Assembly (NCBI GenBank): GCA_020638905.1
Contig: JACKHP010000003.1
Span: forward strand, 124,001-188,000
Reading direction: 5' to 3'
Origin: Planctomycetota bacterium
Lineage (GTDB): Bacteria; Planctomycetota; B15-G4
DNA length: 64,000 nt
The notes beneath the pieces were generated by a model, which was not told the DNA's origin, did not search any database, and worked only from the letters and a program-made list of their open reading frames with translations. Numbering within the stretch: position 1 is the stretch's first letter; every line of letters begins with the position of its first letter. This document shows positions 1 through 17,200 of the stretch, piece by piece. The position numbers were made by a program, and so were the translations under genes.

Positions 1-120
1 ATCCCCCCGGCCCGGTGCTGCTGTCGGCGTGCGTCGGGAACCCGTCCCGCGAGAACGGTACACTCGCGGCGCCGCTCGCGACTGAGCAGGAAACGGCATG
101 AGCGGGGCGAGGAGTGCAGC

Positions 121-405
121 ATGGGAACGGACATCGAGCGCCTGGCGAGGGTCGAGGCGAAGGTCGGGGAACTGCGCGTCGCGAACGCGAAGCTGCAACG
201 CGATCTCCGCGACCTGACCCTCGGAGTCTTCGGCTGCTTCGCGTGCCTCAGCCTCGTGCCTGGCGGCGTCGCCGTCGTCGCGTGGCTCTCGTTCATCGGC
301 ATCGCGATCGGAATCGTCCGGTTTGCCCGATCGCGCCCGAGGCCGTCCCATGCGAGTGCCGGCGCAGCTGCGGCCCCGACGGACGGCGGTTCGCGCGGTC
401 ACTGA
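121..405 (+). CDS. Small membrane protein with N-terminal coiled coil
   Basis: A 94-residue protein of unknown function. Residues 1-35 are charged and heptad-like (RVEAKVGELRVANAKLQRDL), followed by a hydrophobic stretch at about 36-70 that can form one or two membrane segments, then a short basic, alanine-rich tail. A purine-rich GAGGAG lies 6-11 bases before the ATG, which supports this start. The coiled coil would sit on one face of the membrane, but no partner is evident. The next gene starts 30 bases later on the same strand, so the two may be co-transcribed. I recognise no family. Confidence 0.6.
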   Translation: MGTDIERLARVEAKVGELRVANAKLQRDLRDLTLGVFGCFACLSLVPGGVAVVAWLSFIGIAIGIVRFARSRPRPSHASAGAAAAPTDGGSRGH

Positions 406-435
406 ACCGCGAGAGACGCCCGGCAGCGCAAGCGC

Positions 436-987
436 ATGCTCCGAACACTCCGAATCGGCGGACTCACCAAGCCCGCCCTGCTCACGGCGCTGCAATCCCA
501 CGGCGTGCAGCTCAACGACGCCGCCCGCGCGCTGTTCGCGCACGACGCCTTCCGGACTTCGGCGTCGACCTCCACGGTCACCGTCTGCGAGATCACGGTG
601 CGCGAACTCGGCTTCGCCGACGGCGCGACGATGCCCGCGATCTTCGCGAAGGCCGCCGAGCTCCGACTCGCGCTCTGTCCCCTCGAGCTCGGACCGCACC
701 TTCGCCTCCACGACCTCGAGCCGCCCGAAGACGCGCAGGCACGGCCGGCGATCCCGCATCGCGCGCCGCCCGGATCGACGACCGTCGTCAGCTCGCCGCT
801 CGCGGAGGAGTACGAGGTCCCCAAGGGCTTCTACCTGCGCCACATCGACGGGACGCCCTGGCTGCGCGGCTACTGGTCGGACCTCGACCACGTGTGGGCG
901 CCGGCCGATCGCCTGGTCTTCCTCTGTCCCGCGGATGCAGCCGAGGCGCCGACCTCGGGACGCCTCGGCGACGATCCGGCACGATAG
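436..987 (+). CDS. Conserved hypothetical protein, 183 aa
   Basis: A soluble protein without signal peptide or membrane segments. The N-terminus GLTKPALLTALQSHGVQLND, the middle LCPLELGPHLRLHDLEP and the C-terminal PKGFYLRHIDGTPWLRGY with WSDLDHVWAP recall a widespread family of about 180-230 residues without known function. I recall it from bacterial genomes but cannot name a domain. No catalytic motif is obvious. The shine-dalgarno before this ATG is weak. It is convergent with the DUF1275 gene, with 40 bases between the two stops. Confidence 0.7.
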   Translation: MLRTLRIGGLTKPALLTALQSHGVQLNDAARALFAHDAFRTSASTSTVTVCEITVRELGFADGATMPAIFAKAAELRLALCPLELGPHLRLHDLEPPEDAQARPAIPHRAPPGSTTVVSSPLAEEYEVPKGFYLRHIDGTPWLRGYWSDLDHVWAPADRLVFLCPADAAEAPTSGRLGDDPAR

Positions 988-1027
988 CGCTCCCGCACGC
1001 GCCGCCCGCGGGCTCCCGTCCCCCGCC

Positions 1028-1705
1028 TCAGCCCCGCGACACCCGCGGCAACACGACGTGCTTGAGCAGCGTCCACCCCACCCCCCCGGCGAGGTACGTG
1101 CAGCCGAGCGCGAGGAACACGCGGTCGTCGAGCCGCACGCTCGCGTAGGCGCCGCACGCGGCGCCGGCGAAGAAGGCGACCACGAGGCAGGCGGGCACCG
1201 CGATCTTGAACGGGTCGATCTCGTGGCCGCGCAGGCGCATGCCGAGGTGCACGCCGAAGTCGGTGAGCAGACCGGTGACGTGCGTCGTGCGCAGGATCAC
1301 GCCGCGGAAGTGCGTCGCCAGGGCGTTCTGGAAGCCGCAGGCCATGGCGGCCAGCAGCACCGCGAGCACCTCGCCGCGCGGCAGCACGAGCCAGGCCACC
1401 ACGAGCAGCAGGCCGATCGACGAGACCGAGCGTCCGTACGGGCGCGAGAACTCGAGCCGCGGGTGGTGGATGAACACGCCCGAGATCGTCGCGCCGAGCA
1501 CGAAGCCCGAGAGCGCCGCCACGAGGAAGAGCACCGCGGCGTGCTCGCCCCGGTCGTCGACCGTGAGGTCGATGGCGAAGCGCGACAGGTCGCCGGTGAG
1601 GTGGCTCACCGACGTGCCGAGAAGCACCATGAACGAGGTGTTGAGCGCCGCCGCCAGGAACGCGAGGCAGCAGCCGCCGAGCAGGATCCAGCGCGAACGG
1701 TCCAT
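1028..1705 (-). CDS. YoaK/DUF1275 family membrane protein
   Basis: A 225-residue integral membrane protein, the usual length of the YoaK (DUF1275) family of unknown function. It starts MDRSRWILLGGCCLAFLAAALN with a first membrane segment that keeps the family pattern AALNTSFMVLLGTSVSHLTGDL, and continues with about six more hydrophobic segments. The FQNALATHFRGVILRTTHVTGLLTDFG segment is characteristic of the family. The frame stays open upstream for another 103 codons, but that part looks like non-coding shadow; the chosen ATG begins exactly at the conserved first segment. It is divergent from the lipoprotein gene at 1851. Confidence 0.85.
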   Translation of the reverse strand: MDRSRWILLGGCCLAFLAAALNTSFMVLLGTSVSHLTGDLSRFAIDLTVDDRGEHAAVLFLVAALSGFVLGATISGVFIHHPRLEFSRPYGRSVSSIGLLLVVAWLVLPRGEVLAVLLAAMACGFQNALATHFRGVILRTTHVTGLLTDFGVHLGMRLRGHEIDPFKIAVPACLVVAFFAGAACGAYASVRLDDRVFLALGCTYLAGGVGWTLLKHVVLPRVSRG

Positions 1706-1850
1706 CGCACGACTCGGGGACGGCGGACGGGAAGCGCACGAGCCTACGCCCGTCGCGGGGCGCAAGGAAGCGCGACGAGTGGCGGACCGCAGCGAGCGCG
1801 GTAGCATGGACGCCCGGGGCGCCGTCCGACGCCCCGCCGGGAGACGACCG

Positions 1851-2315
1851 ATGACGCGCACGACTCCGCGACCGCCGTCGCCGCACGCGGCGCGCGGCCC
1901 GTCCGCCGCCCTGCTCGTCGCGCTCCTGCTCCTCGCGGGCTGCGCGGTGGCGCGGCCCGAGCATCGGCACCTGCTCACGGCGCTCGACGAATACGCGACA
2001 CCCGCGTCGAGCACGGCGCGCTGGCTGCTCGTCCCCGTCGCGCTGCCGGCCGGCGTGGGCGCCTACGTGATCGACAGCTTCGTCGTGAACCCGGTGCGCG
2101 CGGCCGACGACGCGTGGTTCGACACCGTCGACCTGCTCTGGACCTCCCACGAGGAGTCGACCTTCCGGCGCATCCTGTGGGTGCCGTTCGCGGTGGTGCT
2201 CACGCCGGTCGTGCTCGTCGGCGACTGGGTCGGACGCTGGATGGCGCCGATCCCGTCGCGCGACGCCGCGGAGCGCGAACGCGCCGCCGACGCCGAACGC
2301 GAGGCCGACGCATGA
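1851..2315 (+). CDS. Lipoprotein, first of two tandem paralogues
   Basis: A 154-residue predicted lipoprotein. The signal peptide ends in the lipobox LLAGC (Cys about residue 32). The mature part carries the pattern W..PVALPAG....IDSFVVNPV...DDAW, then a second hydrophobic stretch VPFAVVLTPVVLVGDWVGR. The same pattern recurs in the next gene, so the two look like tandem duplicates. A GGGAG lies 8-12 bases before the ATG and decides this start over an in-frame ATG at 1806. The stop overlaps the next start in an ATGA, implying translational coupling. Function unknown; export and membrane anchoring are inferred from the signal. Confidence 0.75.
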   Translation: MTRTTPRPPSPHAARGPSAALLVALLLLAGCAVARPEHRHLLTALDEYATPASSTARWLLVPVALPAGVGAYVIDSFVVNPVRAADDAWFDTVDLLWTSHEESTFRRILWVPFAVVLTPVVLVGDWVGRWMAPIPSRDAAERERAADAEREADA

Positions 2316-3214
2316 CGCCGCGCCGTCCACCACGCCTGCGCGCCTGCGCGCTCGTCGCGCTGCTGCTCGTGCTCGCCGCACCCGGCTGCGCGTGGACGAA
2401 CCGCGACAACCGTCCCGTGTGGAACGCCTTCGAGCAGAACCTCGTGCCCGACGACGAGACGCTGCAGTGGGTCACGGCGCCGGTGACCATCCCGCTCGGC
2501 ATCGTCGCGATCGTCGTCGACCTGTTCGTCGCGCATCCGATCCAGGTCATGGACGACGCGTGGGGCGCCTCGACCGACGGCTGGCACGACATCGACTGGC
2601 AGGCGCACTACTACTCGCAGACCGCGTTCACGCTGGTGCGCATCCCGCTCACGGCGGTGCACCTCGTGCTCTCGTTCGTCGGACGCAGCCTGTTCGACAT
2701 CCGGCCGTTCACGCGCGGCGACGCGGCCCGGACCGACGAGCTGCCCGACGCGCCGTCGCCGCACCCGTTCCCGCCGCAGACGCCCGAACCGCCGGGCGTG
2801 TCCCCCGCGGACGTGACGCACTCCGCGTCCGACACGCTCGCGTGGCTCGTCGCACTGCGCACCGACGCCGCGGCGGAGGCCCTCGCGGTCGACGACGCCG
2901 CCCTGCGCGCCGCCTGGACGGACGAGCTCTCAGCCGCCGCGTCCGACGTGCTCGCGCAGGACGACGCCGTGGCGCGCCTGCGCGTCCGGCGCCTGCTGCT
3001 GCGCGTCGCGCCACCGCCCTACGACGTCGATCCCGTCGCCGCGTTCAGCGATGCGGACCCGCGCGTGCGCCTCGCCCTCGCCGAGGACCTCGCGCGCTCG
3101 CCGCAGCGCTGGTCCGCGCGCTTCACGCCGCTACGCGACGCGCTGCTCGCCGACGACGACCCCGTCGTGCGCCGCGTGGCGCGCGAACTCCTGGGCCGCG
3201 AGGGCAATCCATGA
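2312..3214 (+). CDS. Lipoprotein with C-terminal HEAT-like region, second paralogue
   Basis: A 300-residue predicted lipoprotein. The signal peptide ends LAAPGC. Residues about 40-130 repeat the architecture of the preceding protein: W.TAPVTIPLGIVAIVVDLFVAHPIQVMDDAW followed by a hydrophobic LVRIPLTAVHLVLSFVGRSLF. A proline-rich linker (about 140-165) leads to a helical region of about 120 residues whose end (DADPRVRLALAEDLARS and DDDPVVRRVARELLG) reads like two HEAT repeats. The ATG overlaps the previous stop by four bases. Compared with its neighbour it has gained the helical extension, which usually serves protein contacts. Function unknown. Confidence 0.75.
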   Translation: MTPRRPPRLRACALVALLLVLAAPGCAWTNRDNRPVWNAFEQNLVPDDETLQWVTAPVTIPLGIVAIVVDLFVAHPIQVMDDAWGASTDGWHDIDWQAHYYSQTAFTLVRIPLTAVHLVLSFVGRSLFDIRPFTRGDAARTDELPDAPSPHPFPPQTPEPPGVSPADVTHSASDTLAWLVALRTDAAAEALAVDDAALRAAWTDELSAAASDVLAQDDAVARLRVRRLLLRVAPPPYDVDPVAAFSDADPRVRLALAEDLARSPQRWSARFTPLRDALLADDDPVVRRVARELLGREGNP

Positions 3215-3239
3215 CACACCATCTTGACGAGCCTCCGCG

Positions 3240-3776
3240 ATGATCACCACCTGGACGACCGTGCACGCCGGACCCTTCGCGCAGGTGCTCGCGGTGCAGT
3301 CCGTGCTCGAGGCGGCCGGCATCGAGACGCGCATCCCCGACGCGATGACCAAGGTCGTCGATCCGTTCGTGACCGGCGCCAACCCGCTCGGCGCGCGGCT
3401 CGAGGTGCCCGACGCGTTCGCCGCCGAGGCCCGCGCGCTGCTGGAGTCATCGCGCGCCGAGGCAGCCGCCGCGCGCGACGAGACCGCGCCCGATGACTTC
3501 GAAGAGGGCGACGACGACGACCCCGCCGAGTCGCCCGCGCTCGCGAACGTCCAGCGGCTGGGGACGCGCGTGGGCTGGTGCCTGATCTGCCTGCCGCCGT
3601 TCGGCTGGATCCTGGGCGCGCTGCTCTGGACGCGCTACGCGCGCGAGGCGGCCGAGCTCCCCGCGCCGCCTCCGGGCTACGAACGCGTGCGCCGCCTCGG
3701 GAGCCTCCAGGTCGCGCTCCTCGCGGGCTGCGCGCTGCTCGCCTTCGTCGCCGCCGTCGTGCTCGCGATGACCTGA
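3240..3776 (+). CDS. DUF2007-like protein with two C-terminal membrane segments
   Basis: A 178-residue protein. Residues 1-70 match the pattern of DUF2007 (putative signal-transducing) domains: W.TV..G.FAQVLAVQSVLEAAGIETRIPD...VDPF...NPLGARLEVP. An acidic linker (EEGDDDD) follows, then two hydrophobic segments at about 112-133 and 152-177 with the pattern typical of bacterial proteins that pair this domain with a small membrane anchor. It lies 25 bases after the lipoprotein gene and may belong to the same transcript. The biochemical role of DUF2007 is not established. Confidence 0.75.
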   Translation: MITTWTTVHAGPFAQVLAVQSVLEAAGIETRIPDAMTKVVDPFVTGANPLGARLEVPDAFAAEARALLESSRAEAAAARDETAPDDFEEGDDDDPAESPALANVQRLGTRVGWCLICLPPFGWILGALLWTRYAREAAELPAPPPGYERVRRLGSLQVALLAGCALLAFVAAVVLAMT

Positions 3777-3841
3777 GCGCGCGCGATCGCCGCGCGTCGC
3801 GCGATCTCCGCGCGCTGACCGCGTCGGGCCTCCGACGCGAC

Positions 3842-5440
<1,599 letters not shown>

Positions 5441-5505
5441 GGCGCACTCCGTCGGGTCCGGGCGGCGGCGGTCCGTGCGCACGGATGCGCCACGGAGTTC
5501 GATCC

Positions 5506-5532
5506 CCCGCGTTTCGCGGGCACCCTTATACT
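5506..5532. promoter_or_regulatory. Inverted repeat and TATA-like element between the divergent cluster genes
   Basis: The 310-base spacer 5441-5750 between the ligase and oxygenase genes holds a perfect inverted repeat CCCGCG-TTT-CGCGGG (5506-5520), followed at once by CTTATACT. This reads TATACT on the plus strand and TATAAG on the minus strand, both close to a -10 element and conspicuous in such GC-rich DNA. It could serve a bidirectional promoter with an adjacent operator. No convincing -35 element was found, so this is a candidate only. Confidence 0.3.
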
Positions 5533-5750
5533 CCATGCCCGCGGGCCTCCGGCTTCGGGGTCGGCACGATCTGCGTGACGGGACGCCTCCGGCGGGAGTC
5601 CCGTGTCACGCCGGGCGACGACGACGGTCTCGCTCGCGTGTCGGCACACAGAAGCGGGCGCCCGTCCCTCCTCCTCGCATCCCGATCGACTCGCCGCGAC
5701 GACCTCGCGTCGTGTCGCGCCTCGCCCGCTCGTCGTCCTGGAGTCCCGCC

Positions 5751-6674
5751 GTGGAATCCTCGCAAAGCCCTCGTGCGTCGGCGACGTCCGCCGACGCGCT
5801 GCCCGTCACGCTGCCCCCCGCCGGACGCCTCGGCGTGCGCGTCGAACTCGACCCGCGCGACGTCGACGCGTCGCTGGGCCCGGCGCTGCGCGCGCTCGTG
5901 TACGAGCACAAGCTCGTGACCTTCCCCGAGTGCGAGCTCACGACGCGAGAGCACATCGCCTTCGCGCGCGCCCTGGGCGAACCGCAGATCTACTTCCAGC
6001 ACAACTACCACCACCCCGACCACCCCGAGATCTTCGTCTCGTCGAACATCCCGCACGACGGCAAGAAGGTCGGGGTCGCGGGGACGGGCCGCTACTGGCA
6101 CACCGACTACCAGTTCTTCCCCGAGCCGCTGCCGCTCACGACCGTGCTGCCGCGCGTCGTGCCGTCGGGCGAGCGCGCCACCTGCTTCATCGACATGGAG
6201 CGCGTGCTGCGCGAGCTGCCCGAGGCGCTGCATCCGTTCGTCGACGGACGCGCGCGGCACGAGGCCAAGTGGCGCTACAAGATCCAGCCCTGCGACGTCG
6301 ACAAGTCGATCACCGAGATCCTCGAGGAGTTCGGCGCGCTCACCCCGGCCGTGACCCATCCGACGGTCATCACGCACCCGGTGCACGGACGCAAGCTGCT
6401 CTACGTGAGCCGCGGCTTCACCGTGGCGCTCGAGGAGTGGCCGCCGGACGTCTCGATGAAGGCGCTCGGCGAGCTGTTCGACTTCGTCGAGCACGAGGCG
6501 CACGTCCACCGCGAACCCTGGCGCCCCGGCCGCATGCTGCTCTGGGACAACCGCCAGCTCGTGCACATGGCCGCCGGCGGCTCGCACCGCGAGCCCGCCG
6601 AGAGCCACCGGGTGGGCGTCTACGACGGCCTGCCGTTCTACGCCGACGAACCGCGCGGACGGCTCGCGTCGTGA
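5751..6674 (+). CDS. TauD-family non-heme iron oxygenase, ScoE/MmaE-like isonitrile-forming enzyme
   Basis: A 307-residue Fe(II)/2-oxoglutarate enzyme. Iron ligands are visible as H117 and D119 (YWHTDYQF) and H272 (LVHMA); R287 (SHRVGVYDG) would bind 2-oxoglutarate. The block YHHPDHPEIFVSSNIP, then GTGRYWHTDYQFFPEPL, VVPSGERATCFIDMERV, THPVHGRKLLYVSRGFTV and LLWDNRQLVHMA follows, as far as I recall them, ScoE of Streptomyces and Rv0097/MmaE of M. tuberculosis much more closely than taurine dioxygenases. Those enzymes convert a beta-(carboxymethylamino) fatty acid into the beta-isocyano acid. The start is GTG, with TGGAG 8-12 bases upstream. The stop overlaps the thioesterase start (GTGA). The function is inferred from motif similarity and gene context. 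Confidence 0.88.
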   Translation: MESSQSPRASATSADALPVTLPPAGRLGVRVELDPRDVDASLGPALRALVYEHKLVTFPECELTTREHIAFARALGEPQIYFQHNYHHPDHPEIFVSSNIPHDGKKVGVAGTGRYWHTDYQFFPEPLPLTTVLPRVVPSGERATCFIDMERVLRELPEALHPFVDGRARHEAKWRYKIQPCDVDKSITEILEEFGALTPAVTHPTVITHPVHGRKLLYVSRGFTVALEEWPPDVSMKALGELFDFVEHEAHVHREPWRPGRMLLWDNRQLVHMAAGGSHREPAESHRVGVYDGLPFYADEPRGRLAS

Positions 6675-7216
6675 GCGCACCGGTGCCCGTCGACGACGCG
6701 CTGCTGCAGCGCGTGCTCACGCCGTACTTCCCGAACTGCCGCTACCTGCGCTCGGCCGAGGCCGTCTTCGACGCGGGCGGCGACGGCCCCCCGGCGTTGC
6801 TGCGCGGCGTGCTCGCGATCCCTTCGTCCTGCTACATCGACGACACGGGGCACTTCAACTCGGTCGAGTTCAACATCTGCTACAACCAGCTCGTGTACAC
6901 GCTCATGGCGCAGTGCGTCGTGAGCGGCGTGACCGAGCCGTTCGCCGCGATGTCGCTCGACGAGTACCTGGCGCGGCAGCTCCCCGACGTGCTGATCCAC
7001 GACTTCGCGAGCAAGTTCAGGCAGCCGATGTGCATCGAGCGCTTCTACGGCGAGGTGCGCATCGACGAGGTGCGCGACCGCCGGCGGTTCCTGTTCGTGC
7101 GCACGTCGGTGCGCTTCTGGGACGACGCCGACGGCTCGTCCGAGGGCTCGGTCTCGCTGGCCATCGTCGATCGCAGCGGCACCCCGCGCGACGTGCGCAC
7201 AGGCACCCGGAGCTGA
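6671..7216 (+). CDS. fcoT: FcoT/ScoD-type thioesterase
   Basis: A 181-residue hot-dog-fold type protein that matches the length of FcoT (Rv0098, about 183 aa). The signature GHFNSVEFNICYNQL (about residues 60-74) lines up with the remembered FcoT segment GHFNAVELILCFNQL; the preceding CYIDDT and the later FRQP and FWDDADG blocks also agree. In isonitrile lipopeptide pathways this enzyme (ScoD/MmaD) adds glycine to an alpha,beta-unsaturated acyl-carrier protein and releases the beta-amino adduct. The start is a GTG that overlaps the oxygenase stop. Adjacency to a ScoE-like oxygenase is the strongest support for a common pathway. Confidence 0.88.
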   Translation: MSAPVPVDDALLQRVLTPYFPNCRYLRSAEAVFDAGGDGPPALLRGVLAIPSSCYIDDTGHFNSVEFNICYNQLVYTLMAQCVVSGVTEPFAAMSLDEYLARQLPDVLIHDFASKFRQPMCIERFYGEVRIDEVRDRRRFLFVRTSVRFWDDADGSSEGSVSLAIVDRSGTPRDVRTGTRS

Positions 7217-7223
7217 CGGCGCC

Positions 7224-14250
<7,027 letters not shown>

Positions 14251-14258
<8 letters not shown>

Positions 14259-17200
14259 CCGCGCGCGGCGCGTGCGGCGGCTGTCGCCCGCGAAGCAGGA
14301 GCTGCTGCGGCGCCGGCTGGCCGAACGCCGCGCCCCACCGGACGACGCACGCGTCCCGCACGACGACGCCGACGCGCGCGCCGACGAGCATCCGCTGAGC
14401 TCGTCGCAGGAGCGTTTCTGGTTCCTGCAGCGCCTCGAACCCGACTCGCGCGAGTACCACATGACCGGCGCGGGACGCTTCGTCGGCGCCCTCGACGAGA
14501 CGGCCCTCGCGCGGGCGCTCTCGCGCATCGTCGAGCGGCACGCCGTGCTGCGCTCGGTCTTCCCCGCCCGGGACGGCGTGCCCGCCCAGCGCGTGCTGCC
14601 ACCCGAGCCCCTCGCGCTCACGCGGGACGACCTCTCGCACCTGCCGGCCGACGAGCGGCTGCCGCGCGCCCTCGACGCGGCGCGCGCGTTCGGCGCGCGT
14701 CCCTTCGATCTCGCGCGGGGACCGCTCTTCCGCGCCGCGCTGCTGCGACTCGGCCCCGACGAGCACGTGCTCGTGGTCAGCCAGCACCACATCGTCTCCG
14801 ACGGCTGGTCGCTCGCGGTGCTCATGCGCGAGCTCTCCGCGCTCTACGCCGCCTTCGCCGCGGGACGCGCCGATCCGCTGCCGGAGCTGCCGCTGCAGTT
14901 CGGGCAGCACGCGCGCGACGAACGTCGGCGCCTCGCCGAGCCGGCCGCGCGCGAGGCGTTGGCGCGCGCGTGCCGCCGCCTGCAAGGCGCCGCGAGCGCG
15001 CTCCCCTTGCCGGCGGACGGCGCGCGTCCGGCGGTCATGGCGCATACCGGGCAAACCCACGAGCTCGTGCTGCCCGACGCGCTGGCCGCCGACCTGCGCG
15101 CCTTCGCCCGCGCGCGCGGCGCCACGCTCTACGCCACGCTGCTGGCCGGCGCCTGCGCCTGGCTCGCGCGGCTGTGCGACCACCACGATCTGTGCCTCGG
15201 CACATCGTTCGCGAACCGCACGCGACGCGGCCTCGAGGACCTCATGGGTCCCTTCGTGAGCACCCTCGTGCTGCGCGTGGACGCCGGCGGCTGCGACTTC
15301 GCGACCCTCGTCGACCGCGCCCGCGGCGCGGCGCGCGATGCGCTGGCCGACGCCGCCGTCCCCTTCGAGACGCTCGTCGAGACCCTCGCACCGCTGCGCG
15401 ATCCGAGCCGGCATCCGCTCTTCGACGTGTTCTTCGACATGCCGGTGTCCATCGCGCCGCCGAGCTTCCCAGGGCTGCGCTTCCTGACGCTGCCGCTGGG
15501 CGGGGACGACGCGCCGTTCGACCTGTCGCTCGCCGTCCACGACGAGGACGGCCGGCTCGCGCTGCGCCTGACCGCGTCCGCGCCGCTCTTCGAGCCGCCC
15601 AGCCTGCGGCGCATGGGACGAGAGCTCGTCGCGCTGCTGCGCGCCGCGCTCGACGATCCGACGCGGCCCGTCGCCGCGCTGCCGCTGCTCGACGCGGAGG
15701 CGCGCAGCGCGCTGCTGGCCGTCGCGCGCGGGCCGTCGCGCGCCGTCGACACGAGCCGTCCCGTGCACGCGCTGTTCGCGGAGACGGCCGCGCGCACGCC
15801 CGACGCACCCGCGCTCGAGCACGCGGGACGCGTCACGTCCTACGCCGAGCTCGAGCGCGGCAGCAACCGCCTCGCGCGCCGGCTCGTCGCCCTCGGCGTG
15901 CGACCCGGCGTGCTCGTGGCCGTGTGCCTGCCGCGCTCGCCCGACGTGCTCGTCGCCCTGCTCGCGCTGTGGAAGGCCGGCGGCGCGTACGTCCCGCTCG
16001 ACCCGGACGATCCTCCGCGGCGGCTGCGCGCGCTGCTGCGCGACTGCGGCGCGCGCGTCGTGATCGCGCACGCCGCGCTGCCCCACGCGCTGGACGACGC
16101 CGCGCGCGCCGAAGCCGAAGCCGAAGCCGAAGCCGAAGCCGAAGCCGCAGCCGACACCGCGCCGCAGCCCACGTGGCTGCTGCTCGACGAGGAGGCCGCG
16201 GCGCTCACCGCGCTCGACGACTCTCCCCTGCCGCCGCGCGCGGGGGCGCGCGATCTCGCGTACGTGATCCACACCTCGGGCTCGACGGGACGGCCCAAGG
16301 GCGTGCTCGTCGAACACGGGTCGCTCTGCCACCATCTCGCCTGGGTGCGCGAGGCGTTCGACCTCGGGCCGCGCGATCGCTTCCTGTTCCGCACGCCGAT
16401 CACCTTCGACGCGTCGCTGTGGGAGATCGTCCATCCGCTCACCTGCGGGGCGTGCCTCGTGGTCGCGCCGCCGGACGTGCAACGCGACCCGGGCGCGCTG
16501 CTCACGCTCGTGCGCGAGGCGCGCATCAGCGTGCTGCAGACCGTCCCGTCCATGCTGCGCACCTGGCTCGAGCACGACGGCTTCGAGCGCTGCGCGTCGC
16601 TGCGACACCTCATCTGCGCCGGCGAGGCGCTGCTCGTGCCGCTCGCTCGGGATGTGCTCGCGCGCTGGCGCGCCGCCGGCGTCGACGCGCGGCTGCACAA
16701 CCTCTACGGTCCGAGCGAGGCCACCATCGACGCGAGCATGCACACCTGCTCGTGGGACGAGCTCGTCACGGCGCGGCGCGAGGCGGTGCCCATCGGACGT
16801 CCGCTGCCGAACACGGCGCTGCACGTGGTCGACGCGCGCGGCGAGCCCGTGCCCGAGGGCGTCGTGGGCGAGCTGATCGTGTGCGGACCCACCGTCGCGC
16901 GCGGCTACCTCGGGCGGCCCGAGCTCACGGCGACCTGCTTCGTCCCCGACCCGTTCGGCCCGGGACGCGCGTACCGCACCGGCGACCTGGCGCGCCGCCT
17001 CTCCGACGGACGGCTCGAATCGGTCGGCCGCCGCGACGGACAGGTCAAGCTGCGCGGCCACCGCGTCGAGCTGGGAGAAGTCGAGGCCGTGCTCGCGAGC
17101 CATCCCGACCTGCGCGACGTGGCCGTGATCGCCGACCCGAAGGACGCGCCCGCGCGCCTGCTCGCGTACGTCGTCCCCGCGCACGGGCGAGCAGCCCCCG

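Noticed and set aside
114..1148. A 344-codon open frame overlapping the two small genes at the left end
   Set aside because: The translation is Arg/Pro-rich noise; the frames at 121 and 436 have protein-like composition and, for the first, a ribosome site.
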